Below are positions 12,800-26,300 of a DNA stretch of 64,000 bases, one piece after another. Within the stretch, counting starts at the first letter, position 1. The number at the start of each line of letters is the position of its first letter. The translations under genes were made by a program, and so were the position numbers. Origin of the DNA: Carposina sasakii (taxonomy: Eukaryota; Arthropoda; Insecta; Lepidoptera; Carposinidae); assembly GCA_014607495.2 (NCBI GenBank), contig CP053166.1, positions 11,240,455 to 11,304,454 on the forward strand, written 5' to 3'. Under the pieces are notes generated by a model. The model was not told the DNA's origin, did not search any database, and worked only from the letters and a program-made list of their open reading frames with translations.

Positions 12800-13031
12800 T
12801 ACAGGGTGTAACAAAAAGGGTATGTTAAGCGAAAAGCTATATGAACAGCCCACTGTAGAGAACCTATCCACAAAATTTGAGACCCGAAATCACATGTTTA
12901 TTTTTCCGGATAGTATGGAGAATTTTTAAATATCTCAGGAATTTTCATACATAAATTTTGTAGATAGGTTCTCTATAGTGGTCTATTTACATAGCTATTC
13001 GCTTAACATACCCTTTTTGTTACACCCTGTA
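12800..13031. mobile_element. Fold-back MITE, TACAGGGTGTAAC family, copy 1
   Basis: Almost the whole 232 bp is an imperfect palindrome: TACAGGGTGTAACAAAAAGG and the complement at the far end, continuing through TATGTTAAGCG and GAACCTATC. A second copy is at 21239-21502. Non-coding. Confidence 0.88.
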
Positions 13032-16000
13032 TAGGTATGTCTGTGTGCCTATGTATGTATAAGCGACGACACTTTTCCAAGCTCTTTCTCCGGAGCAGAC
13101 CTGTCAGTCAACAGAGCAGTCAGTGTGATGATAAAAGTTTAATATAGGTACGTACATATACACACTGATTTATCTAAAACATCCATAAACCCATTTGCGC
13201 AAGACTGCCTGGTTTAAATTTACCACACGGTTGTTTGCCGGCATATCCCTGCATCGTAACGTAAAGTTTACAGAGAACGAATCGAGAACATGACATGTTT
13301 TGTAAATAGGGAACATTTAATTGGATCAGCGCCGATTGCAATACACGAAGAGATTTTTAGTCAACGTCAGGACCGCTGGTAGTCTGTCGTTGTAAATGTG
13401 TATGGGGACGCATGCATGGTTACGTGGACGCACGCATGAATGATTTAGAATTTGATTTAGATTTTTTTATGGCAGGCTAGGAGTGTTGGTAATTTGTCTT
13501 AGGTATCCAAGCCACTTACATAAAGGAAGCTATTATTGCTATTGAACGCGTTGGCTGGCTGTTAGCGTAAATGAGTAAGTAGAAGCTAGCATTTAACTAG
13601 CTATCCTTAACTCTGAGGGAGTTTAAGATAAATTTGTTCGATGTAGGAATCATGCAAATAATTCTATCTGAGCCGATTTCTACTTGTGCTATTATGTTAT
13701 GTAAGCTAATCAATCACAGTCCTCCATCAGTAGGTAGGTAAATAATAGAATATTTATCCTTTTTGTAAAATAAGGTGATACAATGGGGTTGACCCAAGGA
13801 GGGTATCCCTTGGGTAAAAACCCCCTTTTAAAAAATTAGAATTAAAAAAAATATACAATCCTTAACTCTGCTAAATCAGCAATGTAAGCCAAGACTTGTG
13901 AATTGCAAAATGATCTAATACCATGTTTGCTCTTAAGAGGAGTGGATAGTCAAACATAATATATCTATGACATCACTCGGCAGACGAAGGTACCGACCAG
14001 TGACCCGAGAGCGGTTTATGAAGCAAACATGTAAATTGAAAAGATTAATATAAGTAGGATGGTGTGTAGGTAGAGGTACTGAGGAACATCTACATAGATA
14101 CTGTTAAGGCTGATACATACCAACAGTAGGTGGCGGTTCTATGTATCAAACCGTGGTTCTAAATACCTATTCGATTACTTCGGTTGTGTCAAAAGTTAGG
14201 TACACAAGACAACAGGCCAATGCAGTTACGCCTTATCCGCGTGGTGCCGGCAGAGTTGAGTTTGTACCACCCCATGCCTACCTATGGGTATCGTACGAGG
14301 CGATTAAGGGTTTCCGGAAGGCGAGCGCCTCCCGTGCTGACAACATAGTCCGAAAATCACACTGCGGTCTTCGACCCGCCTGCCTGTGGCAGTAGTAGCC
14401 GTGTGGCGTGCCCTGGGGGAGGCCTACGTCCAGCAGTGGACTGCAATAGGCTGAAGACAAGACTATTATATTAGGTACTTTTACATAGTACCTACTTACA
14501 TGGTTAAGAACCAAGTAAAAATCTTTTATATTCAACAGATGACTCTCTTGGAAAGGTATTCAGGGTACACCGCGTCCTGTTGGCTCGTGTCCAGCGTGAT
14601 TAGTACACGACTCGATTTTTATAACTCCTAATTATGTTAGGTACTTCAATTAATTAATTGGATCTTGAATCTGCTATCTATTTTGTGTAGGTAACTTACT
14701 TTTCCATATTCGTAGATGTTTTGATGTCCTTTCTTCTAGCTCAACGTAATCGTAGAGAAGAATCGTCATTTTCAATACGCTCATGGTCTTATGTAACTAG
14801 AAGACCTTTTACTTCACGTCGTCATTCTGTAAAAAGTAAAGGAATTTAGGCTTAGCAAACATTTTATCTCGGTATTTTCTTATGCATGAAAGGTTGGAAA
14901 ATATTAGAACTATGGTTTTTGGTTCCAAAAATTTCAACATTAAAACATTTTAACTGCGACGGTCAACCTTAGTATACTCGTACGAGTATTATAGTGATGA
15001 TACCAAACCAAAACTGATAGATATATCCTACATAATGTCGCGCAGCCTTGCTCTAGATGTCTGCAAACTTTTCCTACTTAGGGGAGCTTTGATGGTAGGA
15101 AGTAGGTTCTTCCTGAAATGACTAGGCAAAACAGACAAGTCTGTAGCCCCTAAAGACGTCTGCGTATTTATTAGGGCGTCGCGGCAGGCCGGCGGCGGCA
15201 GTTATCGTAAAAACATCTTTTGATTTACTTTATTGTATGAAGTGGCCGGAAGGTTCATTATGTAAACAAGTTTCATGAGATCAGCATAATATCTAGATTC
15301 TAGAAGGTTGAAAAAACGTCTTTCAACGTGGCAGTTTGATTCGATTCGTAACACAAAGAACAAAAGACACAGCGGAGACAGACCGACTTCCTCACATAGA
15401 CTCTGTTGCCTAACACCCTTTGTTCTGGGGAATAGATCACTCTTGACAGGAGGCAGGCACCGGCTCCAAACGGATTTTTGGATAGGTATCCTACCTACAG
15501 TGAGTGGAGCATCCAACACTGCACATAGATACCAACTAATAGTCAATTATTGTATCCGCCTTTCGCCACCGTTGCGCCGCCGGTTACGAGGTTTTAGATT
15601 AGACTAGTCTATAGCTATGGTAGGTGACAGATGATTATTCTTACTACATAGCATAGGAAGTTACACTGGATCAACACTACGCTGCTTCATGTCATCCAAG
15701 CCAAGCAAGACGGTGGCAAGAGTGGCTGGTAACAAAATTGGCGGCGGACTAGGTATGGCCTTTTACGGAAAACCATGACAATGTTTTTTTTTAATGAAAA
15801 AGTCCATTACAAAAGCCATGTACACAATGCTTATTATTTCCTGCTTATGATAGGTAGCTTTATGATAGGTAGATACCTCAATTTAATTTAGTTAGGCTAA
15901 TAAACCCCCAGGGCATTTTGTCATTGCCGTCAGTAGGTCACGTAACTTTACCAATTATATTATCTATTGGAACAGGATCAATAAATGTGACTAATAGGTA

Positions 16001-16379
16001 CCTACTCAATATACAAGGTAACCCTTACCCTACCCCATATGTAGTAGACACCATATTAACTAGTCTAGGTATTATCTCCGAGGAGGAGGCATTTCTGAAC
16101 TAATAAGTTCCACATACATTTTGATTAGTCTCAAATATTGTGGACGGTGGTTTTCTGTAGTAGTGGGCCTTTTTTAGAGCATTCTATTACAGTGTAATGG
16201 TGGTGTAATAATTACCCTGTAGGTACTTTAGTAAAGAAAGAAAGATGTCCTCCCTACCTACTTGAAAATTCTAGCAATGCATAATTTATTAGGCAGTCTG
16301 CAACAATAGTTTCGCTGTCACGTGAACATTTTCCACATATATTCAAGGTAACCGAGTTTATCTCGTACGCTCGTCCTAA

Positions 16380-17100
16380 ATCGTATTTTGTCATATGCCG
16401 GCGCGGTCAAGACAGATGACATCAGCGTCGCACACCTCCGAATTATTAACAAGCTGTTATTGTTTGAGAAAAAATACTTATCCATTTCCATGCCCTTCAA
16501 AGTGTCAATTAACTTATACTTACTCCAAATAAAGAAGACAGGTAAATAATCTGACTGCATACAATTTCTTATCTTATGTGTATCTGCCAAAGTCAAAGGT
16601 TGCATACTAACCGACTGCTTCGGTGTCACGTGAACTGACATTTTCTCTATCTCGTCCCTATCTAGCTACATAATAGTAACCGCTTACTTGTTATCGTTAT
16701 GGTGTTTTAATACAGCTCTTCCTTAAATCGTCGATTTTTGATTTATATTTTTATTCAATATGTTTAAGAGCGGCGTTTATGGGATAATATTTCAATGCCG
16801 GCAGCGGCAGGTCAAGACACATGATTATAGCTTAGAAACTCAAATTTAAGGAACACGCGAATGCTTCCTAGTAGCCATGGTATTACACCTCTGTTATGTA
16901 CAATCTTCAGAAATGTTAAAAGTGCACCTCGTTAGCTACTCAGAAAACCATTGCCATGCCCTCAACATGGAATGGTCAAAGTGCCAATTAAGTCAACACG
17001 TGTATACTTACTCCAAATAAAGAAGACAGGTAAATACAGCCTATAGCAATTCTGAACTCTTCTGTTACATGCATACAATTTCTTATCTTATGTGTAGGTC
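16380..17100. repeat. Diverged local tandem duplication
   Basis: ACTCCAAATAAAGAAGACAG is followed by GCATACAATTTCTTATCTTA at 16525-16580 and again at 17008-17090. Upstream GCCGGC(G/A)GC-GGTCAAGACA and CCATTTCCATGCCCT / CCATTGCCATGCCCT pair in the same order, so roughly 200 bp is present twice, about 470 bp apart. Confidence 0.72.
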
Positions 17101-20100
17101 TGAGCCCAAAGTGATATGTGCGTACATCTACTAAGTAGATATCTTCAGGACACAATTGGTCAGCAGTGCCTTAGTTTACCTATATCAATACCGTACCTGT
17201 CTACTGATAAAACTGCATACCTGTGGTTGAACTGGACCTTATTTACAAGGATGCTACAGATTTGGAGGTGGCGGTATGATCAAGTTGAACTGCATCATAA
17301 GTAGGTACTAATGTCAGTTCATAAACCTGAACAAATATTACTTGTTAATAAGATGTAAAACATAATACCTGTGTATTAGAAACTGAATCAACCTTTTGGT
17401 AATTGTACTTTGACAATGCCAAGTTGATGTCTGTTGTTTTGTCTCCAATAATTATTTATTTTCTAGTTGAATTACTGAAATATACACACCTCTATACAAA
17501 ATTTAGTCACCTACCCATAATAAGGTGATTTAAAAACATTACAAAATATCGAAGCCGATTCTCAAAAGTCATAAAATAATTTAGCATGAATTTACGGTGT
17601 AGGTAGAGTGGATATCTAGCTACATAATATTTGCAATTACGTCGATACATCTAATCTTTAATCATTTGTACCTTTTTAGTTTTTTAAATACACATGCTCC
17701 TACAGGTTATACTTACGTTTTTGGCGGGAAAACTGTTCAGGCGTAAAATTCGTTATGAAATAGTGTAAGTGCGTTATTGACTTTTTGACATGTGTCAGGC
17801 TCTCCCATGCTCTGAACAATACAAGAGCCCCAGAGGTCATTAAACGTTAGTCTAGACTGTCTGAACTATGTGTCCATGTACTATATTATACTTAGGGGTT
17901 ATAAGTGTCACTGCATACAAAGATGAAATGAAATAAATTCATTTAGAAGCATTTATTAAATCAATGAGATAATTCAAAATGTTAGTTCCAAAATCAAGTA
18001 TAGGAGTTCTATGAAACGGACTCTACGGGTGAAAGCTAACGTACCTACGTACGTGGGCATACCTACATTTCGCCACCTGGACAGCCGAAGACCCCTTCCG
18101 AACCCTACCGAAGAGTGTGAAAAGCGTCATTATGCTGAACGAATTCAAGGATTGGCAGATATCTTAAAAGGTTGCACTGAACATCATCTCGTAATACAAT
18201 AATAATGTGCATATTGTTAATATTAGATGGGCTTTAACCGCTTGGCTTCATGCCAAACCAAACACCATGCTATGTGGGTTCGCGCTCTAAATTAAAATGA
18301 ATTTATAACGCAAAAGTTTATGGTGGCGAAGCTTATTGCCGCCATGGGCCTCATGGAATAGGTCAACTTTACCAGAAAATACAAAATCCACTAGTTATTT
18401 TGATACGTGTTAATTCGCGATAGTAGATAACGTTCCTAGTAAACACACATTAGTTTTTTTACTGATGGTTTGAACGTTCGTTGGGTGGTTGATTACCCCT
18501 TTAATATGTTTACCCATACTTTTGTTTTGTTGAGTACTTGTTAAAATTAAAGAAAATAAAAATATTTTCCTGTCTGTGTAGATAAATAGCCAGCTACAGA
18601 GTAAGTATTACGAGTAATCTAGTTGCTGCGATGAGATGACGTCAGGGTCTCATTTTATATTCGGTTTTTATATAGCTCCACGATCACCGCATGTTGATTG
18701 TTGCTATTGTTTGTTATAGACACTATTAATACCTGAGATACCTTAGTACCTAGGTAGTGCAGTAGGTACCTAGGATTTAAGCTTGAAGGTTAATGTTTAC
18801 CCAATCCTAGTAAGGTATACTAGATGTCTAAATTAACCTCAATGATTGTTGGAGAACTGTAAATGCAAATAATATCTGAAATAGGCATTTCCAATTCATT
18901 GAAACTGGCTTTATGTAGGCGTGGAGGTCAAGAAAGTCTCAAAAGGATGATTTGACCGGCTCCGACAGGCCTCTTGACTTGACAACTCAAGGACGACGTT
19001 AAACTCAGTTGAACTTATCTTGTTTGATTATCACGGTAGGTAGGTAGGTACATTCTTCAAAATAAAGTTCTAGTTTAAGTACCTTGATTGTTATTTGTTG
19101 TTGTTAAAAATCTTAAAACAAAATACATATATACAACGTACCACAAAACTGCTTGCGCTGTTTGATTATGGGGTCTATAAGTAGGTACCTGTTCCAGTAT
19201 TTTTTTGTTGTTGTGTTTGATTTAAGCTTTGAGTTCATGAGTAGGTACCTATTTACTCTTCCTCGTAGATCCACCTGCTGCCATGCTGCTAGTAAAGTAG
19301 CTAGAGTTTGTCAAGTGTTGACATCAGACAGGCAGGCATGCTAGACGCCTGCTGTAGGTACCTATTTAGCTAAGTAACATACTTTTTGCTCGAATTTCTA
19401 TAGTAGAAATAACATACTTATACAAATTGTAATATTTTTCTTCTAGTAAATAATTACTTAACCTTTTCTTAAACACTATTTTAAAATTTAACTAAGGATT
19501 TTAAAAATTTCAAGGTGGTAGGTACAGTACCTACGTACTATCTTCAGTAATTTAATTATGTTAAGGTATCCACGAAAAACTATTCTAAACACGATCTTTA
19601 CGAATAAGTTCAAATCAATATGTCTAACAGCAGCATCGCAGAATTACTGACCAATTAAATTATCTACGCTGCCTTGTTTCCTGTCAACATTTAAATTTTA
19701 TGATACATTTAATTTAATATAGGTAAGTAGGTACATGGGTTCCGCTTAATAATGGAATTAATAAAAAAAAAGTGGTATGTAGCGATAGAAAAATATAACA
19801 CATACCTACTATCAGCTACACCCTTTAATTATGTCACTAACAAGCACAGATAACAAACTAATACAGTTATAACGACATTTTTATTGATAACACTATAAAT
19901 AAGGTACTATTTTAACAAAAAACGCGTCGCAGTTGAGGTTACGCGTTTCGTGATACGCATGTCGCGTCTGACTGATTTTAACTTTAACTCAAATAGCTTC
20001 GAATTGAACGAACATAGACCCTTTTGGTTTCAATCGTGTGTCAAGTGCACGGTTAGGAAAGGGACAGCACGAAAACAAAGCGCAACAGTATGGATATGAC

Positions 20101-20423
20101 AAGGACATAGTAATAGTTGTTGGTTAGGCTGCGATTTATTTTGTTTACATGACGTAACTGCATGATGTCATGGCAACGCTAAAGCGTGCTGTCGCGAGAA
20201 AAAGGAACGAATCGATTGCCTGGCTTGTCTATATCTGAATTATTAGCCGCTTATAACCATTGAAGTAGGTATAAATTAGTTCAATGCAGTGACGTGCAAT
20301 GGTTAGGTATAACAATATTGCCTATCAATATTGTTAATAATAATGTTAGGCTTTGGGTAGTAGTCACCACTTGGCTAAGTAACGGTAGATAACTTCAAAC
20401 CAATACATTTTTGTCTAAAAAGT

Positions 20424-20790
20424 GATGATCTCCCTCCGACCGTATTTCGGCCAAGGCGACCAATCTCTACGGAGATTGGCCAGGTGCGCAGGAGATATTA
20501 TTATAGTGCACAAGTGTGTGCGCAAACACAGATGCACTCTCTATTCCGTTATCATCATCTACTCTCATAGTCCGATGGGAAGGAAAGCCAACACGACCGG
20601 AATGAGATGCTGGACCAACGGTTTTACGTGCTTTCCGAAGCACGAGCTAAGGCTTGTCACGAGACAAGTGACAATTTTACAACATTAAAATCTGTACATG
20701 AAATAAATTCATTGGTACAGGCCCGTGACTGGGATCGAACTTACGCCTCCCGCTTGGAAGGTCGTCTTAACCACTGGGATATCACCGCTT
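20424..20790 (-). repeat. tRNA-derived SINE, second copy
   Basis: Reverse-strand copy of 32776-33112 with both the tRNA-like head (near 20725-20790) and the body. Weak open frames here are SINE sequence, not genes. Confidence 0.85.
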
Positions 20791-21238
20791 GTCTAAAGAG
20801 TATACAGGATGTAACAAAAGTGGTAAGTATAAATGAAATAAAAAGTGAATAGTCGGCCAAACATATACTAAGCCCTACCACCACGGAGGCCAATATTGTA
20901 TACTAAATCTGTGCCTATCACATTGTTGATTATACTTGATTAGGTAATAAGAAAAAAAACATTTAAGAATTTTGGTACCAATTTTAATTACTCTTAACCA
21001 AACAAGTATGTACAAAGTGTTTTCGGTCTAACCCAAAATCTCAAGCACCCCATTTAATAAAGGTGGCTGAATCAATTAATCAATGGATGAATTATAGGGT
21101 AGGTAGGGTAGGTATATGAATCAAGCATGATCAAGTAAGTCCAGTCAGAGACTGGGCTTTGGTTACTTTACATTGTATAGCTCATTTCTCACCAAGTTTT
21201 GTAATAAACCAAAAACACCTTATAGATATACGTACATA

Positions 21239-21502
21239 TACAGGATGTAACAAAAAGGGTATGTTAAGCGAGAAGATACGTAAATAGCCCAATGTAAAGA
21301 ACCTATCCACAAAATTTGAGACTCGAAATCACATGTGTATTTTTCCGGATAGTATGGAGAATTTTTAAATATCTCAGGAATTTTCATACGATCTTGAAAA
21401 ATAAACATGTGATTTCGAGTCTCAAATTTTGTGGATAGGTTCTCGACAGTGGGCTATTTACGTAGCTTTTCGCTTAACATACCCTTTTTGTTACACCCTG
21501 TA
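21239..21502. mobile_element. Fold-back MITE, TACAGGGTGTAAC family, copy 2
   Basis: A 264-bp palindromic copy of the element at 12800-13031; the inner arm (GAGACTCGAAATCACATG and its complement) is longer here. TA dinucleotides flank both ends. Solo ends of the same family occur near 20803 and 37413. Confidence 0.88.
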
Positions 21503-22065
21503 TAAGTACCATACGCAATAAGTTTGTTACATTTGAGTAGAGATGGTCTTGGATCCTTAATATAAAGTTATATACCTTTGTAAAATGTTTTTAACCGAAA
21601 TTATCATCTAACAATAGGTCTAATGTTTGTGTAGAACCTATTTAAGTTCTTTATGACCCTACCTATGAGAGCTGGTTATGTACCTATAGTACACAGATAT
21701 TGCACTCTCATGGTAAGGTGGATACCCTTATCAAAGCTTTGATGTCTCAGGATACCGGCGACGCCATATAGCGACCGCCGCCTTTACGGTGCAGACATTT
21801 ATTTACTTTCATGTGAAAAGCCTCTTCATGGCCACTATGTCGGCACTGCTATCCTAGGAAACCAAAGCAAGGGAGTGATAGACTGGCATAGACAAAAGTA
21901 GCGTAATCGTTTCTCTATCCAATCGATTGATAGAAGTTTATCATTTAGCGATATCGAACGTTATTGCGAAACGATAGTAGATTGTCTATGGGCCCAGTAG
22001 GTCTATAATTGGAATCTCCCCTTAGCTATATCACTTAATGTCAGGAACTTGGGCCTAGTAGGTCT

Positions 22066-22378
22066 AGCACCAGCTGCGCCCGTAGCATGAATTTCGTGAG
22101 AGCGAGATATCTCACATTTAAACGTCAAATTTACAGAACAATATAATAACTAGCTAGACAAAAGAACTGCATTGCGTATAAAAACAGAGTTGGGAATTAG
22201 AATAGACACTCGAACTTAAGCTGAGACTGTATGAATTTGCCCTGAAAGAAAGAAGTGCTTTGCAATTTTTACACACCAAATAGAAACACTTGCCTTGTCT
22301 AGTTATTACTTAGCTCTGTGATTTTGACGTTTAATGGTGAGACATCTCGCTCTCGCCAAATTCATCATACGGGTGCTG
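22066..22378. mobile_element. Long-TIR fold-back element
   Basis: Outer arms of about 85 bp are inverted repeats: left contains GAGAGCGAGATATCTCAC, AAACGTCAAATTTACAG and TAATAACTAGCTAGACAA; right is their complement with a few changes. The 313-bp whole is non-coding. Nothing else like it was seen in the window. Confidence 0.8.
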
Positions 22379-23399
22379 TAGATGTCTGATCGTGATCACA
22401 AAATACAGTAATGTACGAGTAAGTATAATGATTTAAGTACAAGTTGTAAAAGATAATTAATGAGTATGTATTGTAAAATATTGCAATCAATCATTTTTCA
22501 AAAAGCAATTTAGTTTAAAAAAATACTCCTTATTTAAACTTTATAGCAGATAAATTATGTATTATATTTTTTTTATTAATTAAATAAAAGATATCGGATA
22601 CACGAGGTATGTACATTATTTTCCTTGTTGTTCTTGTACCAATATATCTAGGTACTATGACAGAACAGTTTAACAATTATCTACGAATATCTTGCAAAAT
22701 TAAATCGCATTTGATCTGAATCACCAATTTACAAACATTAGTACTTATTTACACGTCAATTAATCTCATTAGCAGAATCCAGCCTGGCTCTAACTAATGC
22801 CTCTAATGTCGTCCATACACATAGGCGGTTAGGTACATGAGTACATCCTGACATTCACTTTCGCTGAGATGAAAGAATCGGTGGCAGACGTAGACCAAAT
22901 CACTCCTTCCGATGAATCTATTTATGTGTAAAGGAGGCATAAGCGGGGCCGTAAGAGTATACATATTTTAGGATTACCGCTAAAGGATTTGGCATTTGTT
23001 TTTGGCCAGTAGCAAACCCTTGACGACGGGCTTAAGGATAAAATTAATAAAAACAAGGAGATAGGTACCTACATATTTCGATATTTCGGTATTCGTATCA
23101 TTGACATTTCGTTGTACAAAGTGACAGCTGAGGGTGCTGTTATATCTTGGCGGTGATTATGACTTGAATTGAGGTGGAATAATCCTGAATGGAGATTAGA
23201 AATAAAAAAGAGGATTACATATCTTTACTACCGACCGACAGTAACATCAATTTAATACATTTATTGGGCTTTAGCCGAACCTAAAAATACTGACTGGTAA
23301 TGATATAGCACAAATTTGGTACATGAAAATATACTTCTATTTGTCTTGTGCTCACTCCACAATTATTAACAAGCAGTCTCATCAAAGACAGTTGGCCAA

Positions 23400-26300
23400 T
23401 CACGAGCAGAAAATGTAGGGCCTCACACATATAGGACACCGGTCGATGGTAGCCAAACACTTCCTCAAGCAGTCGGCGTGGAAGAAGTGTGCGCACGGCG
23501 TTACCCGGGCAGAATTCATCGTGCCCAGGCAAACTGCACACACGTCTTCTAAAGACGCCAGCTCCTCAGGCGTGGCGCGACGGAATCTCACGATAGATCC
23601 CCTCGCCTCGTTCAGCTTACTTAGCGCTTCTCCCAACCTATGTCTGCCGTGAACGTAGACGCAGACGTATAATACCAGCCCCGCTAACCGCCACCTCTCG
23701 TGCCACACCAATGCGGGCACGAGGGGAACCGCCAGCGCTGTAGTCACCCCCCTTGCCCATACACCGTAGTAAATCGCTTCCATCCCTTCCAGCTTCTCCA
23801 ATTTCAACGCCACCAAGGCCGCTTGGAACAACTCAAGGAACGTCCGTTCGGTTAGCAAGTAGTATGTTCCTGTGACGGTTATGTACAGCGTTGTGGGTTT
23901 GAAATGCTCCAATCCTTGCTCTAGGCCGAAAGTTAGAAGGATGAAGGTGATGGTGACAATGAAGGAGACCGCTTTCGTCCATTCGAGCACAATCTTTGTG
24001 GCTGACATGGCGAGGTGCTTGACGCGAGAGTGCCTGGTGACGTTCACGTAAGGAGACCAGTCCTCCTTAGTAGCAAGCTCCCGTACGTAGCTCACTGAGT
24101 AGGTGATCACGTTGTAGAACATTAGTGAGTAGAGACTGGTCAGCTTGCCGTGGGAGACGAAGACTCGGTCGCACGCTGTGAATATCAGCAGCTGAAATCA
24201 AAAGGTATAACTTATTTATTAGTTGACCAGCAACCAACAACACGCCTCAACACAAAGCGAATTGTATCACCCCCTTATTACCTAACTAGCAAATGCAAAG
24301 CGATAGCGAAAATTGTACAAAAATAGCTGATTGCTTGTCAAATTCGTAGTACGTAGAATTAATTTCAAAGGAACTTTGACATTACAAGGCGAATAGGTAT
24401 TGTCCAATTTTCGCTATTGCTTTGCTTCGGCTTTGCTATTGTAAATCAGGTAATCAGGGGGCCGATTAGTTAACTGCCGTCCTTTTACAAAAAGGAAAAG
24501 TTAACCATACATACGAATTCATAATGGTAGATCCATTACATTTTAACCATGCAGCTACCAGTCAAGTGGCAAAGTTATCCAGAACTTTGCCGCTTGTATC
24601 CCTCTTTACATTAGATTGAGTTTACATACAGGAATTCAGTCACCAACCTGACTAATCATAGTAGACAGATTGTTCATCTGCAGAAACAGTTGTTCAGCTC
24701 GTTCCAGCGGCGAATAGATGGCTTTTAAGACCTTCAGAACCTTCGCGCAGGGCGTCCGCAACTTTCGTGCTGCTTCTGTCAAGAAACAGAATTAAGAATT
24801 AGAATGAGCGTGGCTTATAAGATTTACTACCCCCTAGATAACAGGCATCATAAGTATTAGGGAAACACTAGTGGAATATCTATACGGCAACGGAAGGGTT
24901 TATTTTCGTTACTCCAGAGCGATTGACTGACGCTCATTGTCATGTATCCCATGCATGAGGAGTACCTACATAGGTGTACTGGGAAATTTCCACAATAATG
25001 GGACAAATGGGACTTTACACAGAAAAGATATACTCGTATCTACATAGGATTACCTACTTACATTTAAGAAGCTAATACATTTGTAAATCATTGTAGGTAA
25101 CGTTTTAACTATTCTAGATCGTTTGAGAAACAAGTGTGAGCTCAATCGGTTTTTTTCCATGGAATATGAATATGGAAGTGTTTCTCTGGAACGCTAATTT
25201 ACATAAAAATGTTGGTAACTACTGTAGATTTATTGAATCGCAATTTACTGGAATATTACTTTACCTAGTAACCGTCTCCTTACATTAATTTGCCTCAATA
25301 AACACGATTTTCCCCTTAGTTTTCATTACTTATTTAGAGTTTTATTTTTCTTATTCTTAATTCTTTAACACAGGATGATATTATTCGAGATGGCTCCATT
25401 TAGGGATTAAACATTTTTGTTACAAACCTAATTCTAATAATTAGTCAGATGTACATCTCAACTATACCCTCAAAATTGGTCAGAAGTGGCACCATGTGGT
25501 TCTATCGGCCATAGGTGCTCTGCCTACCCCGCCCGGTAAGGATAAAGGCGTGATTATATGTACCTATGTAGTCAAATGTAGACGAAGCGAAAGAGGTGTG
25601 TGACTGCAGCAAGTGGAGATCCGTGATCTCTCTCTGCCTACCCCTTCGGGAAAGAAGCGTGATTTTATGTTCTTATGTATGATCAAATATCGCTATATCA
25701 AGTTGGTTCCGGTCTTTTCGATGCGGCTACAGAAAAATACCTGTGGGGTAAGCACAAACTTTTTTACGCGACGTAACGCTAGCGACTCGCTAGCAAAATC
25801 TATGTGATTTGACAGTTGAACGTATATTTTTTACGGTAGTGGTATTAAATAGCAGATTTGGATAAGGTGAGGTAGAAAAAAGGTAATCAGCCGCGCCCGT
25901 AGGATTTTAGTATTGTTTTTATTTAATGATGATCAATTTTGTAGGTAGGTGGAGCATAATGCCCTCCAATGGACAGTGTCCACTCAAGCGATAAATCTGA
26001 GGTTTGGTATAAAAAGACTTTCCTATCAAAGGGCTATCCAGTTCAGAGCAACCCTCTACAAGAAGTCATCAAATAGCTCTGGTAAGTACCTGCGCACCTA
26101 TTTTTATATAAGGTCTATCCAAAATTAGTGAAAGAAAATCAGCTGTTCCATACAATCTCGAATGTACTGAAATGTATGGAACAGCTGATTTTTTTTTCAA
26201 TATTTCGGAGTTGGTCCCATAGTGAAAGTTGTTTCTTTTTACCTACCTAGTTTCGTGTCAAAAGATAATCACTAATTTTGGATAGACCTTATATACAAAA

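Larger units (their letters stand above)
13032..21238. other. Gene-poor stretch, no gene recognised
   Basis: AT-rich, with many TAGGTA-type simple motifs common in moth DNA. Contains the repeat at 14216-14465, the local duplication at 16380-17100 and the SINE at 20424-20790. Open frames are under 115 codons and look random. The missing first exon of the TMEM179-like gene should lie here or to the right. Confidence 0.55.

Noticed and set aside
16318..16641. 107-codon minus-strand open frame
   Set aside because: No recognisable domain, no splice partner, and it overlaps the local non-coding duplication.
20422..20852. Two overlapping open frames of 81-88 codons
   Set aside because: They lie in the tRNA-derived SINE copy.
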